From positions 1,911,015 through 1,975,014 of the forward strand of contig QRDG01000129.1 of assembly GCA_012064385.1 (NCBI GenBank): a stretch of DNA of 64,000 nt, given 5' to 3'. The stretch is from Puccinellia tenuiflora. Its lineage: Eukaryota; Streptophyta; Magnoliopsida; Poales; Poaceae. The notes beneath the pieces were generated by a model. That model saw only the letters and a program-made list of their open reading frames with translations. It was not told the origin of the DNA and searched no databases. Positions 1 through 15,183 of the stretch are shown here, piece by piece. Within the stretch, counting starts at the first letter, position 1; each line of letters starts with the position of its first letter. The position numbers and the translations under genes were made by a program.

Positions 1-1065
1 CAATTCTGACAATTTGTTAGCAGCGTATGAACAAATACTAAGTTGAGCCAATTTTACCATGATTGTACGTTGATACTTGTGAATTTCACACCCCATGATT
101 AGAAAATGGTTGTTCTAATCTTTACCACGAGAAAGATAGATGCAAGCAAATTCTATACAATGCATATACTTCTAAAGGATGGTAATTTGTTGCTCGTTGC
201 TTCAAGTTCTTCATATTAATGAATGATGAAGATCCGATGTGTTGCTTCAAGTTCTTCGTGTTAATGAATGATAAAGATTCTCATGCGTTGCTGCTATGTT
301 GCAAAGAAAAAATTGCTATTAATCATGGAAAATTTCTTTCTCTAATGATTTCTCTGTCCTAATGTCAAGTTATTTGTGCATCTATTCGAAAGAAGAGATG
401 TATTTCACACAATGCCGGACAACCTTGGCAACTACAATAGCTAGATTGAACTAAATGCATCCACTTACTGATCAGCAATGTGGAACTTATATGTCATTGC
501 TAGCCGTGTAATCCACAATTTTGCTGTGCACGCACATCAATACGCAACACATGCATATGCTAGCCAAACGAATTCTCCACCACGCATGCAGTTCCTCATG
601 AGCCAGTACGGCACGAATCGAGAAAAATGCTTCAATCGACAGAGGTGGGAGTGCGAGTTCATCATCATAGCCCAACTGATGCTGATTTCTTGGAGAAACT
701 CAGTGGACTATTAGAGCGGAACAAGAGAGTAGCTCTCTCCTGAATCCTGATACCTACTATTCCTATCTAAAGCCTAGCGGCGAAAAAGAGAGAAAATAAC
801 AACAAATCAGCCATCGCTAACCACTAGTTATACCAACATGTAGGGGAATACACATAAAAGATATTGTGAGGGGAAGAGAGGTTGTGTAAATAGAAATGCC
901 ACTGTTTAACTTTTAAATTCTGTAATAAATGTGAGAGATTTGATAGCATGGAGAGCACGAGGATCATCTATTATATTAGGTGCAAAGAGTTATTCCTATT
1001 GCAGGCAAACGTGCAGAATAGTTTGAAGCTACGCATGTGACATGTTGTAAAAAGATGACCCCGCC
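1..1065 (+). repeat. Upstream module copy A (local duplication)
   Basis: AT-rich non-coding DNA that reappears, diverged, at 6660-6828 plus 10123-11060 (copy C), at 20010-20910 (copy D), and in its 3' half at 2340-2640 (copy B) and 31975-32330 (copy E). Landmarks shared between copies are the phrases tatgtcattgctag, gagttattcctattgc and acatgtgacatgttgtaa. No coding potential was recognised; short ORFs inside it are not conserved between copies. The copy begins at or before the window edge. Because copy B lies directly in front of the polyubiquitin promoter, the module is probably old upstream DNA of that locus. Confidence 0.75.
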
Positions 1066-2214
1066 CACATGGGGGCTCTACTGTGGCGCAAATGAGTTGG
1101 TCATTGAGGATGACTACATTCATTTCAAAATATAGTTAAAGCCAGTTAAAATATGAAAATAGTATTCAATATTTCACATCTGAACAGAAAATATTTTATG
1201 TTCTTATATTTTTTAAATACAGATTATAACCTGTCCCGAGATTACAAAACTATTTAGTACGAACCAATTGTACTATACCAATGTTTTTATTGCAAAATGG
1301 ACTAGTATCTCCAAATATTGGTAATGTGTTTCAAGAAAAATACTTGTTATGCAGAGGTCTTGAGTGTAAACTAATTTGTATTCATCCGATGCTATGAGTA
1401 TTAACATACCCTTTATAAAAAAATTATACGGCAAACTATGAATGAGATTGATAAAGTCCCACCAGTTAGCCATGTCGTGAACATCAGGTACCAAAGTGAC
1501 GCATCAAGCATGATCCAGAGATGGATGAACTCCCGAATATACAAACCGCTATCTCTGGGTGGCCACTAATGTGTTTGATCAACGTTCTTGCCATTGGCTT
1601 GTGAAATGTGCAGCTATAATGTCAGGTCTATTTCTAACCGTTATAATGTCAGCACCACATCTTCGAGCCGTCTCCGAGCCAAAGTGCTGCGGGGAGCCGA
1701 CGAAGCTTCTACAAGGAGGAGCGGAACATGGGAGGGAAGAGAAGGCGACGATCTCGGTCAGCTCGCGCAGGCAAAGCGGGCTCAAGGAGGGGCGGCGGGT
1801 GTGGGATGCAGAGGGTGGCGGCGCTTTGGGAGTGGGGGAGAGCTGCGGGGCGCGCCGACGAGGAAGGGTAGCAGCGGCGGCGCCCTGCCTGCTAGGTTTG
1901 TACCTGGGCAGAGGAGATGCACGGGAGTGAGAGAAGGGATGAGCTGGACTTTTGTTCTTTTTAGTTAAGGGCAAAATCGTTCGAGACAAAGTATGTATCC
2001 AGTTTTCGTACCAAAAATGGAGCAGTAATGAGTAAAGTGGCATATGTAGAAGTATGAGAGAGTTGGGCTGGCATTTTTCGATTTCGCATGAATTGGAGTG
2101 ACATATATCTAATTAACCCATTAATATATGTCGCCGAAACAGCAAGATGAGAAGGAAGAGTGTGTGGCTGACTCGTTGATGACATGACGGACGAAGAAGA
2201 TGAGCCGATGAACA
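1066..2214. other. Intergenic stretch with GC-rich island
   Basis: No gene is supported here. From about 1640 to 1940 the DNA is strongly GC-rich with purine-rich runs, and it gives overlapping ORFs in several frames of both strands. None has a recognisable motif, so they look like composition artefacts. The rest is AT-rich. A phrase near 1317 (ttggtaatgtgttt) recurs near 6560, suggesting another small piece of local duplication. Confidence 0.4.
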
Positions 2215-2640
2215 ATATTTACCGCGGATGGGTCAACCCATGACAAACAATGGCTCCTAGGGTCCATGCCAGCTTACGAAAGATCGCCAAGGCCCCCGAT
2301 GGTCGCACATATAACAGATCCAAGGCTGGATCAACCGGCATATATGTTCCTAGTTTCTACCTATCTCCTGATGCCTACCATACCCATCAAGTGGCTAGAC
2401 AAATCAACCGGGCTAGTTCTTCAGTGCTAAGAAATTAAAATCTCAAAGAGATATTGGGAAGGGGGGTTGCGTACATATAATTATATCTGCATGCCGCAGT
2501 TCAAAACTGTAGAATTTCTGTAATAAAGATAAGAGATATGATAGCAATGGAGAACATGGATCAGAGTTATTCCTGTTGTGGCTTAGAGTTAAGATGGACC
2601 TACATATACATCGTGCTGCAACAAGAAGAGGATCCATATA
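2215..2640 (+). repeat. Upstream module copy B, next to the polyubiquitin promoter
   Basis: This segment aligns by eye with 31790-32290: gatgggtca, cctgatgcctacca, cccatcaag, gtaataaagat, gagttattcct and gcaacaagagga occur in the same order. It also shares the 3' half of copies A, C and D. It ends about 210 bp before the polyubiquitin TATA box, so it is the immediate distal promoter region of that gene. Confidence 0.7.
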
Positions 2641-2847
2641 CATGTTAGTACGGGTCTAGTCGCGGGCTCAAGATTCTGATAATGAGTATTGAAAGTAAAC
2701 AAACAAATATGAAAAAAAAAAACAGCAAAAAATGTGCAGGTCACCGAGAACTCCGCAACCGCCTCTCCTCCTTCCTCCTCCTCTCCGCACCCGTCGTCGT
2801 CACCTCTGCCGTGGCCTCGTAGGACTCTTCCTCCTACCGGAGCCGCC

Positions 2848-2854
2848 TATAAAA
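2848..2854 (+). promoter_or_regulatory. TATA box of the polyubiquitin gene
   Basis: TATAAAA lies in a C-rich core promoter. About 30 bp downstream begins a pyrimidine-rich leader (from about 2880) that ends in a splice donor, CCAAG|GTACG, at 2952/2953. The leader exon is non-coding, as in other grass polyubiquitin genes. Confidence 0.75.
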
Positions 2855-2952
2855 TCCTGCCCCACTCCCGTCTCCTAATATCCCCTCTCCGATCTTGACC
2901 GAGAAATCCCCCAGACCGATCGAAACGAAGGCTCCCTCGTGCTCCTTCCAAG

Positions 2953-5680
<2,728 letters not shown>

Positions 5681-5910
5681 GCTCTCTGCCATGGAAGCTG
5701 CATCTGGCTCTGGGTTCACAGGTCTGGTGCCCTGGGCGTGCTCCAGTGGTGCTGTCAGTGTGTCCTCGTCTGGTCTGTTGTGAATTTGTTGCTTCCGTAT
5801 CGTTGTCCTAGTGTTGTTACCTGTGTAAACATGCCGTGATGCATCAGCTTTGGATGAATTGTGATGAATGAATAAGTGAGCCCTGAACTTAGTGTCAAAT
5901 TGTGTTTTTG
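5681..5910 (+). terminator. Polyubiquitin 3' UTR and poly(A) region
   Basis: A T/G-rich trailer contains ctttggatgaa, then gatgaatgaataagtgagccctgaac at about 5863-5888, a plausible plant near-upstream poly(A) signal (AATGAATAA). The same block recurs at about 21632-21671 and 30315-30357, which marks this as conserved within the duplicated locus. Confidence 0.6.
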
Positions 5911-5959
5911 TCTGCATATCTCTTGCCTGCTGCGTCATTGTTGTACATCTCACGGATCA

Positions 5960-6659
5960 GCTGATAGCTGAAAATAATCGTCAGACACCTCTCTCCTGAC
6001 GCTATAATCAAGTTATGTTGTTTACAACTTTTATGGGTTTTGTTCTGGCTTCTCTTGATCAATGATCTGACTATCTGGCAGCGAAATCATCTTAAAAGAA
6101 CAACGTTTCGGGGAAAAAGAAACTGTGTAGTCTTGTTTGTGTAGAATTGTCGAACCTTGCAGAGTGGGCTTTGCAAGACGTCTATTGAAGTTTATCAGAG
6201 TATGATCGTGTTTCGTAGTAGTTGGTGACTGTTAAAGATCTCGATGTTGTCGTCGCTCTTAACCTTGCGCCATAACTAAGGTGTCAAGTGGGATCCCACC
6301 TAAATCATATTTATAATTCATTTTATCATTTTTTAGTGTGAAATTTACAAATTTTACACTAGTAGAAATGCAACATGAATTATGAGTATGATCCTAGCTG
6401 TAGCAGCCTGCTCGTGTCCGCATTCGTGACCTCTGCCGTGCCCTGGCAGGTGAAGTGCTTTGAACCCTGATAGTCTCGCCGCAGCTCCGTCGAAACGGCC
6501 CACTTGACCGCCACCGTCAAGGCTGGAGTAATGCGTCGTTGACCTCCCGGCCCTGGAGCTTGGTAATGTGTTTAAGGAAAATATTAACCCACATCAAACG
6601 GGCAGATATAAAAAACTGCCTACGATGGGAAGAGGTCCACCGTCCTGACAAGTGACTGC
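5960..6659. other. Intergenic stretch downstream of polyubiquitin
   Basis: No gene is supported. The region is mixed AT-rich sequence plus a GC-rich patch at 6410-6560. The phrase cctctgccgtg near 6430 also occurs in the polyubiquitin promoter (about 2803), possibly another diverged duplicate of promoter DNA. Confidence 0.35.
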
Positions 6660-6828
6660 GGCCAGTTCTGACGAATTATAGCAGCATATGTACAAATAAG
6701 TTTAGCCAATGTCACCATGATTCTACGTTGAAACTTGTGAATTCCGTACCCCATAATTAGAGATTGATTATTCTAGTCATTACGATGAGAAAGACAGATG
6801 CAAACAAATTCTGCATAATGTATATACT

Positions 6829-6977
6829 AATAGACAAAAGGTATATTGATCAGGATGTTTACAGATAGCTACACATTTTAACAGCCTAGCAACTCTTAGC
6901 CATGATTAGCAAGCTATCGTCAGAATACTAACTAAACTAATCATCAGAGTAGTACTAACAACGGATACACTTTAACA
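6829..6977 (-). repeat. 3' LTR of a Copia relic (minus strand)
   Basis: On the minus strand the LTR begins TGTTAAAG directly after the purine-rich gcgggaggg and the end of the pol frame, which reads HNLNFFMVAEIAGGC and then stops, typical of Copia elements. It runs about 150 bp to the junction with module C. No 5' LTR is seen at the other end, so the element is 5'-truncated. Confidence 0.6.
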
Positions 6978-9900
6978 CCCTCCCGCAATCTCAGCCACCA
7001 TAAAAAAGTTGAGATTGTGTGCCTGACACGACCAAAACACACCTCGTCTGGATCCGATTGCGAACAGAATTATCAGCCCAACGCAGACTGCTTTCATGAA
7101 AGGCCGTTTTATTCTTGACGGGGCCCTGGCCCTTATCGAAATTGTCCATGAGCTGACGGGGCCAGATCGGGCCCGTGCGGCGTCGGCGGCGGCGGCGCGG
7201 GCGCTGCGGTCGGCAGGGGCATGACGCTGGCGCGGGGCGTCGTGGCGTGGCCGCTCTGCGGCTGCGCGGTGGCTGCGTGGTCCTGCCATATCGGCGACGG
7301 CGGCGGCTCTTTGGTGCGGCCGAAGTCGGGGTGTGGGGTGCGGCGGTGGAGCTCGGTGGGAAGCGGGAGGAGGGGCTCGGGCGCTCGCGGCTTGGCGGCG
7401 TGGCGCGGGCTGGCAGGGGCCGGCCCCTGCCGTGGGGGAGACGGCGCGGCGGCCGGCGTGCCGCGGCCATGCTCTTCCTCGTCGTGGCCGAGCGGCCCTC
7501 CTCGAGCGCCGACTGCGAGGGGCAGTGGGTGCGTTGCGGGCTCAGATCTGGGCCGACGGGCCCGATCTGGGTCGTGGGGTTTTGGGCCGTGTGCTGCTAT
7601 GTTGTGTTGAGGTGACATCTGCAGTGCCATGGCCCGGCCGAGGGTCTGCGGCCTTGGGTGGCGGGGGTCCTCTTGGCGGGCGGGCGAGCCAGGGGCCCAG
7701 GTGTTGGTCGGCAACCACCGATCGTGTGGGCGGCGTGGTGGCTGGGAGCTGATCGTCGTGGCGGTGGGGTGGGTGCCGTCTTGCGGCGGTCCATCCCCCG
7801 GGTTGGAGGCAGAGAGTTTTCCGAGGGGAAACCCTACCCTTTGGGTCACGGCAGCGGCGTCTCCAGACGTTGTTCCCTTGTTGAAGGTGTCGTTGCGGTG
7901 TTCTCTTGGTCTCCATCGTGCTCCGGGTGAAAACCCGGATCCTCGGATCGGGCGGTGGCGGCGCTCTGGTGTCGTGTTCTTCTTGAAGACGCCGCCTTGG
8001 AGCACTCGACGTGTGGTTCTACGACGGAGGTATGGCGGAGCTGCGGTGTCTTCGGATGGTTGGAGCTGCGGCGTGTCTCCCTCGGCCAGGCTTGATGCGG
8101 GTCGGCACATCCGGGTCTTCTCCTCCCTCGGCGCTGCTTGGCGGTTTGCGGGCAGCTTGGTTTGGTTCCTGGGGGTGGTCGGCCCCTGGTGGCGTTGCTG
8201 CAGCGGTGGCGGGTTCTCGACGGCGCGCGTGAAAATGGCTCGTCCTTTGGAGGAGCTCCGGCCCGACACTGTAGACGTCTTGCGCTTGCCTCCCGTATGT
8301 GTAGTAACTGTAATGGCCGCGCCTTTGCTGGCGATCCCGGGTGTTGCTCCGGTGGGAGTCATCTTGTGTGGGTGTGTTGTGCTTTCGTGTAAGCTGGGTG
8401 CAGCATCATGTATCCTTTCGCCGTTCTGGCGTTATTAATTTAACGTCGGGCCATTGGCCTTGTATCTAAAAACGACCAAAACACACCAGGCGGTAGAGAC
8501 ATGGTGAAGATGTCAGCAACTTGATCCTTAGAGGAAATGAATCGACTTTTAAAAAACTTAGCAACCCTTTCTCGAACAAAATGAAAGTCTACCTAAATGT
8601 GACTTGTCCTTGCATGGATCACATGAATGGTGGAAAGATAAGTTGTTCCAATATTGTCACACTAGAAAGTAGGAGGACGATCAAGTGTAATACGAAGCTC
8701 CTTAAGTAATGACTGTTCACACATATTAACCCAGTTGTGACATTTGAAGAGCCTTGTACTCGGACTCAGTGCTAGAGTGGAATACAGTCGCTTGCTTACG
8801 GACGCTCCACGTGATCAAATTGCCGCCAAAGAGTGTCATAACCCCCGGTTTGATCGCTGATCATTAGGATTTCTAGCCCAACCCGCATCCGAAAAAGCAG
8901 ACATACGATATCGGTGGATGGATGAATACGAAGCCCATGATTGCCCGTGAGCTTTACATAGTATAGGATACACTTGACTGTAGTCCAATGAGTACACCGT
9001 GGCTCATGAAAAACTGTCAAACCCGATTAACTGTATATGAAAAATATGGACGAGTAACTGTAAGATTCTGTAACCGTCCAACAATACTATGATAACGAGT
9101 GGCATCATCATGAGACAAAAGAGAGCTAACAGAGGTACACAATTTTTCAGTTGTTGTCACGGGAGTGGTGGCGGGTTGACACTTGAGCATTCCAACACAA
9201 CAAAGCAACTCAGTCGATTATTTCTTTGAGTAAGAAAAAGACCAACAGTCGATGGATGTGACACCTCAATACCAAGAAAAAATGTAGGGGACCAAAATCC
9301 TTGATTGCAAAGGCTGACTGCGGTGAGGATACAAGACGAGATTAGTAGCTGTTGTGGAAGAACTCAACACAATAATGTCATCCACATACACTAAGAGATA
9401 AATAGTGACATCTGGTTGCTGCAAAAATGAACATGGATGTATCTGCAGAAGAAGCTTTTAATCCAAGATCACCAAGAACTGAATTCAGACGAGCATGCCA
9501 TGCTATCGGTGCTTGCTTAAGCCCATAGATAGCTTTAACAAGACGACACAATTGTTAAGGACGCGCAGGATTCTCAAATCCAGAAGGCTGTCGCATATAA
9601 AGTTCATCGTCCAATATACCATGCAACAACGCATTTTCCGAACAAAAAAACTGACGAAGATGCCATTCCCTAGCAATATCAAGCTATAACAATAACTGAA
9701 TTGTGGCCAGTTAACCACCAGGCCGAAAGTATCTTCATAGTCCAAACCATGACAATGTTCAAAGAATTTTGCTATGTAACGAAGCCTTGTATCATGATAG
9801 AACCATCATCTCGCTTCTTAACCTTGAAAACCCATTTTGAGTCAATAATATTAACCCCACCCTAATGAGGAAAAAGGAAACGAGTTTCTTTGTTATTGCA

Positions 9901-10122
9901 AGGCACCAAATTTTTTGTTCATTGCATCTTTCCAATGAGGACTCAACTGCGCCTCATGAAAGTCACGTGGTTCAGATAATGATGGGTTCCATGCATGAGC
10001 AATACATGTCGGGTCTTGAACTTGATAACATTTGGCTCTGGATGGAATTGATAGACTAGCGAATTCAATCAAAATTCTACACTGATGGAAAGGGCAAAAG
10101 GGCTAGGCTATATATTTATCAT
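6978..10122 (-). pseudogene. Ty1/Copia pol relic (RT to RNase H)
   Basis: Read right to left on the minus strand, Copia reverse-transcriptase landmarks appear in several frames: GLDYEDTFG near 9745, a KAIYGLKQAP-like stretch near 9530, an S(L)SVCG remnant of the YVDD region near 9400, RNase H-like text near 9000, and the pol C-terminus at about 6980-7040. Many frameshifts and stops make it dead. It inserted into module copy C and was later split by the LINE-like element at 7044-8471. No gag or integrase was recognised. Confidence 0.75.
7044..8471 (+). mobile_element. LINE-like non-LTR element with 16-bp target duplication
   Basis: The 16-mer acgaccaaaacacacc occurs at 7028-7043 and again at 8472-8487, exactly flanking 1428 bp of GC-rich DNA that interrupts the Copia pol frame. 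The right end is A-rich (tgtatctaaaa), so the element reads on the plus strand. That is the signature of target-primed reverse transcription. No reverse transcriptase is present; it is probably a 5'-truncated LINE tail or a non-autonomous derivative. The long proline/arginine-rich ORFs on both strands here look like composition artefacts. Similar text (gcgtcgtgttctacttggagacg) occurs near 36655. Confidence 0.75.
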
Positions 10123-11060
10123 ATACTTTCAAATTATGGTAATTTGTTGATCCTTGATTCAAGTTATTTTTATTAATAAATGATAAAGATCCTCATGCTT
10201 TCCTGATATGTTGTGGAGAGAATTTGCTAATCATGGAGAAGTTCTTCTCTAACGATTTCTTAGTGCCAACGTAAGTTGTTTGTGCATCTGTTTGTAAGAT
10301 GAGAGGAATTTGACAAAATGCCGGTACAACCTTTGTTATCTTCGTTTTTGCCCGTATATGTGTTGAACTTTCTACATGCGCAAAATCCTTAATTTTATCA
10401 ACGTTAATTGAAATTTTCAAGGTTGCATAGGCAATTACACTAGCTAGATTGAATTAAATGGACTCTTTGCAGATCAACTATGTGGAACTCATATGTCATT
10501 GCTAGTCGTGCAAGCCACAATTTTAATATGCAGACATATTAGTGCGCAACACATTCATATGCTAGCCAAAAGAATTCTCCACCTAACACGTGGTACCACA
10601 CCTGCCCGTAAAACATGAATCGTGAACGATGGTACAATCGATGGAGGTGGGCATACGGGTTCATTATCATGGCCTGAGATGTATAGACTACCTGAAAAAG
10701 CTTAGTGGACTAAAACAGCTAAATGAGGGAGCACCTCTGTTCCTAGTCCTGATACCTACCATTGCCATCCAAAGACTAGCAGGCAAAATAGAGAGAAAAC
10801 AACAACGAATCAACCATCGCGATCCGCTAGGTCTACCAACGCAGGAGAATTCACATATAAAAAGACATTGTGAAGGGAAGAGAGGATGTGTAAATACATA
10901 GGTGCGACGGTAGTTTAACTTTTAGATTTCGTAATTAATGTGAGATATTTGATGGCATGAAAACCATGGATCACGTACAATATTAGGTTCGATTTGATCT
11001 GTGTATACCTATTGTGACATGCATACCACGAAGTTGCATGTGCAAGCTAGGTTCGGATAT

Positions 11061-12123
11061 TCATTTTGGTTCTCGGGTGTAGCTACTCCCTAAATCTGGG
11101 CCAATGAGATGCACCGACATTCACTAAAGTCCATGTGTTCTCAGCTATATTTAATATGTTGGTGCCTTTTTGCTATAGTGCCAGCCAGTGCGCTGCTCAC
11201 AGCAAGCCAAATAGTACAGAGAGTGTGTGCGTGCGGCGAGATGAGGGAGGACAAGTCTGCGCCACCGAATCGAGTAACGACACATCTGTAGTATAAAGAT
11301 CTGGCAGGAAAGGTGTTGGGGAAGGCCAACGATGGTTCACCATTCACTTGAGACATAACGATTCATCAACGAAGCAAGACACCACCAAGTCTCGCGGTGC
11401 TCCATGTGGTCCTCAATCGAGGCGGGGAAGAGGAGCACGAAGAGGGCATGATGAGTGGTCGATGAGATGTCGAAGATGATGTTCGTTTGATGTCGCTATC
11501 CACACTTCCCGTCTTCCCTCTTCCGACTCCATTACGATATAAATCCACTCGGTTAGTTCAATACGGAATACAGTGCTCCCTTATAAGATTTTGCGCGACA
11601 TCGTATGTTTCACACCGATCTTGACATCAATTTGAACGGTCTAGATATCAGGAACATCATGACCTCCGTGCCCAAATTCCATGCCCGGGCTTGGTTATAC
11701 TACTTTCAATGACAAAGAAATAAAAGTCAAGACACTAATTGGGGATAAACATGGAACTTCATGTAGTCCAACCAAGAAGCTATCAAGAATGTCTTCCAAT
11801 CTACAATTTTAATATCGTACTTAGATTGACAAATTTTCTAAGCACAATGGATAACAAGTTACATATTTTTCTTATTCAAATTTGTAGCTCGAATATGACC
11901 ATAAATGTCGAGTTCAAGAATGTATCTCCAACGGCGCCGCCGAAAGGCCCAATGGGGGCCTAGACAGAAAATGTATCCCAGTGGCACCCTATTGGTCTGG
12001 GCTGGCTGGAAAACTACCCCGCACCCGTGGGGCCACCCCCAACTTTAGATTACACCTGAATTATTCGACTCTCATCCATTTAGAAATGCAGTACAGCTAT
12101 ACGGTGTCTTGCATATCGAGCTC
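11061..12123. other. Gene-free stretch
   Basis: No gene is supported. 11700-11930 resembles 20920-21110 (tttctaagcacaa-ggacaacaag, gaatatgaccata, ttcaagaatgt), extending the similarity between copies C and D. 11935-12050 is GC-rich with no recognisable content. Confidence 0.4.
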
Positions 12124-12287
12124 TTACAGACTCTTCAAATGACTACCTCCGTATGTTCGAATCCATGTACATATTTTGTGCAGCGGTGTTAAAGATTTTT
12201 GGACCGACCTATTTGAGACAATACCAAATGCAGCAAACACAACTTGGCTCATTGCACAAGGTGCATCTAGAGGATTTTGTGGGATGC
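12124..12287 (+). pseudogene. PIF/Harbinger transposase pseudogene, left part
   Basis: The frame ending at the retrotransposon junction reads LIAQGASRGFCGML, which matches the region just before the first catalytic aspartate of plant PIF transposases (normally a GF-x-GMLGSID context). The frame continues across the inserted LTR retrotransposon at 19230 with GSID. The N-terminal part of the transposase is not recognisable further left. Confidence 0.75.
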
Positions 12288-13602
12288 TGATGCATGTAAA
12301 ATGCATACATGAACTTTGCATTATAAACTCATATTTCAATCATATTTGCATCATATAAGGGTTATATCATTGTTTTATAAGGATTTTGGAAAGATTTCAC
12401 AGTTTTCCTATTTTTCTGGAATTAACCCTGCACTGGCAGAAACCCTATTTTCTATATTTTGATGTTTCAGGGACCCAAACGACGTCCAAATGACCTAATA
12501 TTTTGCGGGGATCATTTTTTGGAAGGAACGAAGCGTAGGAGCGAAGATCGGAGGGGGGAAACGCCGCCGGAATCACCTCCGGAAGGCTCCTCCATCCCCC
12601 CTCCGGAGTCTCCATCAACACCACCGTCAAGACCAGCACCATCTCCATCACCATCTTCGTAATCCACTTCATCCCCTTCATAGTTTGAGATAGTTCGAAC
12701 CCTATCTATTGTCTGAGTACTATTCTACATGTTTGTGAATTGCTACTTGTCATTGTTTTGTGGGGAGATTATATTTTCAGATTGTGTTGTATCACGTATA
12801 CCATTGAATCATATCATCTCTTCGCGTTGTGAGTAGTTCTCTCATGTTCCTGGGGGCATAGGATGGATTAGCAATAATTTTCACTTAACTTGTGTTGAGT
12901 ATTTGGTCAAGTTTTTATCTTTTATGATTGTCTTGATGTACAATGTATGAAGTGCACCATATATTGAGTAATGCATGAAGGTGCTATCACACTAGTGTGA
13001 TGGAATGGGTATGACCTAGGAGGACACATAAACCTTGGTCTAATACATGAAGTTACATTAGGAGGGGATTTATATCGGGGACCTTAGAGTGTAATGCTAT
13101 GGTGAGAATTTATGTCTTAATAATTCTTGTGCAGTCATTTACTTGGCCACATGATCCATCATAAGGGGTTTAGTTTATTTATTTAACTACACCTAATTAT
13201 GGCTCCGTCCAAAGAAGATTAAAACTTGAAAAAATGTTTACCTTGTTGTTCTAGAAATATTTATGCCATGAAATCCATGTAGCCCTTGCGAACGCTTTCC
13301 ACCTATAAGAAACACACCACTCAAGTTGTCCTCTTGCTGCATAGAGGATTGGGCTTTCTCTCTTTGAGAGCTTTCACTTGTCATACTTTATTTTCAGCTT
13401 TTTACTTTATTGCAAACTCTACACCCAAAACCCAAAAACACTTGCATCATTTAATCATTTTTATTTTGTCTAGTGCATAGATAATAAGAGAAGTGACACT
13501 CTTATTTGAGAGGATAAATACTTATACCTTCTACTCCTCGTGGGATCGATACTAATACTTACAGATCGAAGATTTCAACGATCCCTATACTTGTGGGTAT
13601 CA
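12288..13602 (+). repeat. 5' LTR of a non-autonomous retrotransposon
   Basis: The LTR starts TGATGCATG and ends GGGTATCA. It is nearly identical to 17675-19229 apart from scattered substitutions and one deletion. The deletion corresponds to about 17936-18173 of the 3' LTR and lies between short gaag repeats. It removes the TATAAAAA at 18083-18090, so this 5' LTR has lost its core promoter. The target duplication gatgc is at 12283-12287. Confidence 0.92.
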
Positions 13603-13612
13603 AGACATTTTC

Positions 13613-13630
13613 TGGCGCCGTTGCCGGGGA
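13613..13630 (+). other. Primer-binding site
   Basis: tggcgccgttgccgggga is complementary to the 3' end of plant tRNA-Asp. It lies 10 bp after the 5' LTR and primes minus-strand DNA synthesis. Confidence 0.8.
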
Positions 13631-13841
13631 GTGTAGCGCTTAAGTTTTTATTCTTGTTTGCACTAGATATTTATTTTCAGTTCTGCATTTATTTTTGTTT
13701 GTTTTACATCTTGCAATCATCTAAGCTTGGGGAGGTTTTCCTCTTTAACTTGTTTGGTTGTGAGTTTTTCCTATATTTACTTTCAGTTTTGAATTTAGTT
13801 TAGTTTTATTTTCAATTTTATATATCAAAACACAAAAAAAG

Positions 13842-15183
13842 ATGGAGAAACTTTCTGGAATGTCTATGCCTAATGGTTATGTTAAAAATATGGAAGCCTA
13901 CTTTGAATATGAATCAACCGAAGAGGGAACAAGAATGCGTAAATTGCTTGAAGCTCTTCACAAAATGGCTATTCAGTTTTGTGAATTACATGATGTAACT
14001 TGTTGCAATAGAAGAGCTGTTAAACATTCCCACTATCAATGCAAGTATAATAGTGATCCTATAATTGCTTGTTATCGTGAAGATAAATTTTCATGCCCTG
14101 ATATAGAACAAGTTGAGAAATATATTGCTTATGTTGGAGCCCATGAGATAGACTCTCTTATTGATAAATTTCTTACAACTAGTCATGAAGCTCGTGTAAT
14201 GAAATTACAAACTTCTATTATTCTCCAACTTTGCAAAAAAGAATTTAGTGACAATGTTTATGTTAAAGAAAGAATTCTTGCTTCCATGGAAAGTACTGGT
14301 GTTTTGCAGGAAGAAGATGATAAAAACATAAGCTTGGAAGAGGAGATTGAAATGGATATGTTCCAACCTAAGCTTGGGGAAGAGTTGGATCTCCCAACTT
14401 CACCATCAACATTTGATAGTAGCACTCAAACTCAAAAATCTTTTGTTATTTATGAGAACCTATGTTATGATGAGTGTCAAACTGAAAATTCTATGGTTAT
14501 ATATGATAACCCATGCTATTATGATGAAACTAATAATGCTCCTTTACTTTTTAATGATGCTACTAGTGAACTAATTGATGATAATGAGGAGTGTTGTTTA
14601 AATATGCTATATGATAATGCTTAGATGATGGTCCTATGCTTATTGATAATTCTCAATGTTTAGAAGTTGTCACCAAATTATGTGAGGATAAAAATGATAT
14701 ACTTGCTGCTTATGACAACACTCTCACTTATGAGAGTCCTACTTTATTTTTGAATTCTCCTATTCACACCATGGAGGAGAAGCTTTATATGTTGAAAAGT
14801 ACATATGTGGGCTGAAATTATCTTGCACTAATAACCATTCCACCCACAACCATCATGTTTATGATGTTTCTTGCAATTATTTTGAGAGAGGAAAACATGC
14901 TAATATCTTACATGATAGTTTTAATAATCCTTTATATGTTCCTAAGTTTGCAAAGTTGCACCAATCTAATAGTTGTTTTATCAAATTTGGTTCCACTACT
15001 TGTAACTATTATGAGAGGGGAAAACATGGTTCTAAACATTTCAATATTATTACGTTTCCTCTCTTTAAGTTCAAAGTCTTGAAATTGCTCTCGTTTTATC
15101 TTCCTATGCTACCTGCTTTGTGTTTCAATGATTTATTTTCTTATAAAATCCCAATGCATAGGAAGTGGGTTAGACTTAAATGA
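13842..15183 (+). CDS. Retroelement ORF of unknown function (frameshifted)
   Basis: 13842-14624 encodes 260 residues starting MEKLSGMSMPNG. It is rich in acidic residues and has a Cys/His-containing segment early on (CELHDVTCC, residues about 47-55). The C-terminal half carries the repeated phrases VIYENLCYD and VIYDNPCYY. After a stop the same kind of text continues in another frame (LDDGPMLIDN from about 14624), and after a further shift near 14810 in a third frame to 15183. That last part holds the repeated motif C-N-Y-(F/Y)-E-R-G-K-H twice (about 14870 and 15000). The original product was therefore probably near 445 residues. I do not recognise a characterised domain; a gag-like or packaging role is only a guess from its position after the PBS. 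Confidence 0.6.

Larger units (their letters stand above)
6660..11060 (+). repeat. Upstream module copy C, interrupted by a Copia relic
   Basis: 6660-6828 matches 1-165 (cttgtgaatt, accccat, gatgcaa-caaattct). The match resumes at 10123 (tatggtaatttgttg) and runs to about 11060, also matching copy D. The interruption is 6829-10122. The pentamer atact stands at both junctions (6824-6828 and 10123-10127), consistent with a 5-bp target duplication. Confidence 0.7.

Noticed and set aside
7133..8440. 409-residue minus ORF and 269-residue plus ORF
   Set aside because: Composition artefacts inside the LINE-like element; there is no domain, and the flanking 16-bp duplication explains the segment.
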